Source: Lentimicrobium sp.
GTDB taxonomy: Bacteria; Bacteroidota; Bacteroidia; Flavobacteriales; Flavobacteriaceae
Direction of reading: 5' to 3'
Assembly: GCA_022758945.1 (NCBI GenBank)
Contig: JAEMQE010000067.1
Span: forward strand, 1-5,011
DNA: 5,011 bases
The notes beneath the pieces are model-generated. The model had not been told where the DNA came from and made no database searches. It saw only the letters and a program-made list of their open reading frames with translations. Within the stretch, counting starts at the first letter, position 1. Every line of letters begins with the position of its first letter. Positions 3,316-5,011 of this stretch are shown here, in pieces. Made by a program: the position numbers and the translations under genes.

Positions 3316-5011
3316 AAAACTTATAATTCTTTCAAAGAATGGCAATGTAATAATAGTCCCGTTTTTGTTAATTTTAAAGTTTGCCTTTGCTCCGCCTTCT
3401 GTTAAATCAAACATAATTTTTTCTCCTTCATATAATTTTTCATATAGTTCAAAAACTGTCAAATTGAGATTTTTTGCAGTATATTTAATGGTTGTGTTTG
3501 GCACTCCTTTCATGCGTATATGATAATCGGTTTTCTCTTCTCCTTTTTCATTAATACCTTTTAGTTCGTCAATATAGCATTTCTTTCCCAAAAAGATACT
3601 ACGATTTGCATAAACATTTTCACAACCTTTTAAATCAAAATCACTATGGAATTGACCCAAATCTTCTCCAATTAATTCACGACCATAAACTCCATAAAAC
3701 AATTTTGCTAATATCTCAATATGACCTTCGCTAATATGAATGCTGTCTGTGTCTTGATAAAACATTTCTAAATTGTTGTCTTCTGCTAAACCCATAACCT
3801 CATTCATTATTCTCTTTGACATTGAAAGAATACTAACTCCAACATGCGGAATATTAAAATGATTATTGATTGGGTTTACTTTTTCTAAAATCCACATATT
3901 AGAACCTTCAATTGCTTCGTAGTTTTGAACCCAATTGTAATTTCTGCTGATAAATACATTCATGTCTTCTTCATTATTGAAAAACTGGATTTCTGTTTCA
4001 ATCTCTTTTAAAATGCTCTTGCCGTATGCAGAGTTCATAATTAATTTATAAACAACTTCTGCTGGGTTCTTTTGTGCTTTGAGTTTCTTTCGTTCATTGA
4101 AAATATGCTGAATTGTGTCATTTATTTTTGTGTTAAATCCTTCATCAAAATAATAACCACGAACAACCTCAAACTCTATGTTATGTTGTTTGATTGCATC
4201 TTCCAAAGCAATTTTATCAATGAATATAGTTTTACCGACCATGTCATTTGTGAAGGTTCTTATGCCTTCTTCATTGACAAAACTCATAGTTGGAAACTTA
4301 CGATTTGTGCCTACAGATTTTATAACTATTTGTAAAAAATATCCGTCATATCCTTTAATATAGTTGTAATCTAAATTATTAATGACCACGGGCAAACCTT
4401 TTAAATATCCGTCCATTCTTCTCATGGCGGAAGGATAAAGAGAAACTGCATCAAAATCCATAATCTTCTTACCTTTATTCTCAATATTCTTTTTGTTTTC
4501 ACTACACATGACACGACCGCCAACTACGCATTTTTGAATAAATTGCTGGGGCGTTCCTGATAATTCATTTACTCCTTCATAGCAACCATCATTGATAAAA
4601 AAATTGTGTGCTAATGTTGCGAGAGTTAGAACACTGTCAATATTAATATTAACGAGTTCCTGCATCCATTTATTAAATGTGTTGTATCCCTTCTCTAAAA
4701 TATCACAATCTATTTCGCAATAGAAACGAGAATATTCTATGCAGTCAAAATTATTGTCAGCAGTTCGTAAGTTCCATTTTTCAATATTATTCAAAAACTG
4801 TTCTTCGTCTAATCCATCATTTTTAACCCATTCTAAACCTTCACTAATAGGAATTAGTTTTCTTTGAATGCAATCTGTTTTATTATACATGTTGTAAGAA
4901 ATGACTTCTTTGACTGTGTCGCCTAATTTAAAGGTTTTGTTAAAATCTTTTAAAGGCATAGCAATTAATAAAAGACTATCTGTTAATTGAAACTTGACGC
5001 TGTTAAACTTA
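3313..5011 (-). CDS. Protein-primed-type family B DNA polymerase, 5' end beyond window
   Basis: The visible 565 residues carry the polymerase core of family B, and the N-terminus is cut by the window. The first in-frame ATG is at 4959, but the frame stays open to the edge, and the 17 extra residues (including TDSLLLIA) lead smoothly into MPLKDFNKTF, as expected within an exonuclease domain. Counting from that ATG, Exo III is YCEID (80-84) and the linker motif is VVGGR (145-149). Motif A is DAVSLYPS (170-177), motif B KLIMNSAYG (305-313), motif C YQDTDS (401-406) and the thumb KCY (460-462). Catalytic aspartates D170, D403 and D405 are intact, so the enzyme should be active. Exo I and Exo II lie outside. 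The long stretches between A and B and between B and C would hold the TPR1 and TPR2 insertions of protein-primed enzymes. It would replicate a linear genome from a terminal protein. Confidence 0.94.
   Translation of the reverse strand, partial: KFNSVKFQLTDSLLLIAMPLKDFNKTFKLGDTVKEVISYNMYNKTDCIQRKLIPISEGLEWVKNDGLDEEQFLNNIEKWNLRTADNNFDCIEYSRFYCEIDCDILEKGYNTFNKWMQELVNINIDSVLTLATLAHNFFINDGCYEGVNELSGTPQQFIQKCVVGGRVMCSENKKNIENKGKKIMDFDAVSLYPSAMRRMDGYLKGLPVVINNLDYNYIKGYDGYFLQIVIKSVGTNRKFPTMSFVNEEGIRTFTNDMVGKTIFIDKIALEDAIKQHNIEFEVVRGYYFDEGFNTKINDTIQHIFNERKKLKAQKNPAEVVYKLIMNSAYGKSILKEIETEIQFFNNEEDMNVFISRNYNWVQNYEAIEGSNMWILEKVNPINNHFNIPHVGVSILSMSKRIMNEVMGLAEDNNLEMFYQDTDSIHISEGHIEILAKLFYGVYGRELIGEDLGQFHSDFDLKGCENVYANRSIFLGKKCYIDELKGINEKGEEKTDYHIRMKGVPNTTIKYTAKNLNLTVFELYEKLYEGEKIMFDLTEGGAKANFKINKNGTIITLPFFERIISF

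Noticed and set aside
4072..4363. Plus-strand frames inside the polymerase gene
   Set aside because: They lie wholly antisense to the conserved polymerase domain between motifs A and B.
3313..5011. Linear mitochondrial or cytoplasmic plasmid as the source
   Set aside because: Such plasmids also carry protein-primed polymerases, but the codons fit the standard code without TGA as Trp, and the left-edge protein looks virion-related. Kept as a secondary possibility.

Overview
The window looks like a piece of a compact, AT-rich, double-stranded DNA virus or virus-derived element of a eukaryotic microbe, most likely a polinton-like virus (PLV) or a relative. The grounds are a family B DNA polymerase of the protein-primed type, a left-edge protein resembling capsid-associated proteins of PLVs and large DNA viruses, intron-free genes packed 12 to 130 bases apart, no Shine-Dalgarno sequences, and TATA-like boxes touching the start codons. 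No major capsid protein, packaging ATPase, protease or integrase is present, so the group is inferred, not proven. The standard genetic code fits every gene.

All five genes lie on the minus strand. In transcription order they are: a DNA polymerase running off the right edge (3313-5011); an intergenic stretch with three hairpins (3184-3312); a 634-residue Lys/Pro-rich protein (1279-3183); a second intergenic stretch with related hairpins (1199-1278); a small basic protein (863-1198); a small charged protein (551-850); and a putative virion protein running off the left edge (2-532). The plus-strand open frames are antisense shadows.

The least expected content is non-coding. A bipartite element, TTTATTTTCT - 8 bases - TATATAA, sits just upstream of two genes and in slightly degenerate form, with identical spacing, at a third. 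A hairpin element matching at 28 of 32 positions lies in both long intergenic stretches. Its four differences all leave the minus-strand RNA fold intact. A third hairpin of similar design follows the polymerase stop codon. The simplest model is that each main gene has its own short promoter, and that hairpins end the polymerase and 634-residue-protein transcripts. The last three genes follow without hairpins.

The polymerase would replicate the genome. The Lys/Pro-rich protein and its small neighbour share the N-terminal motif AKVKKPR and could be nucleic-acid-binding core proteins or related to the priming protein. No function for them can be proven from the sequence.
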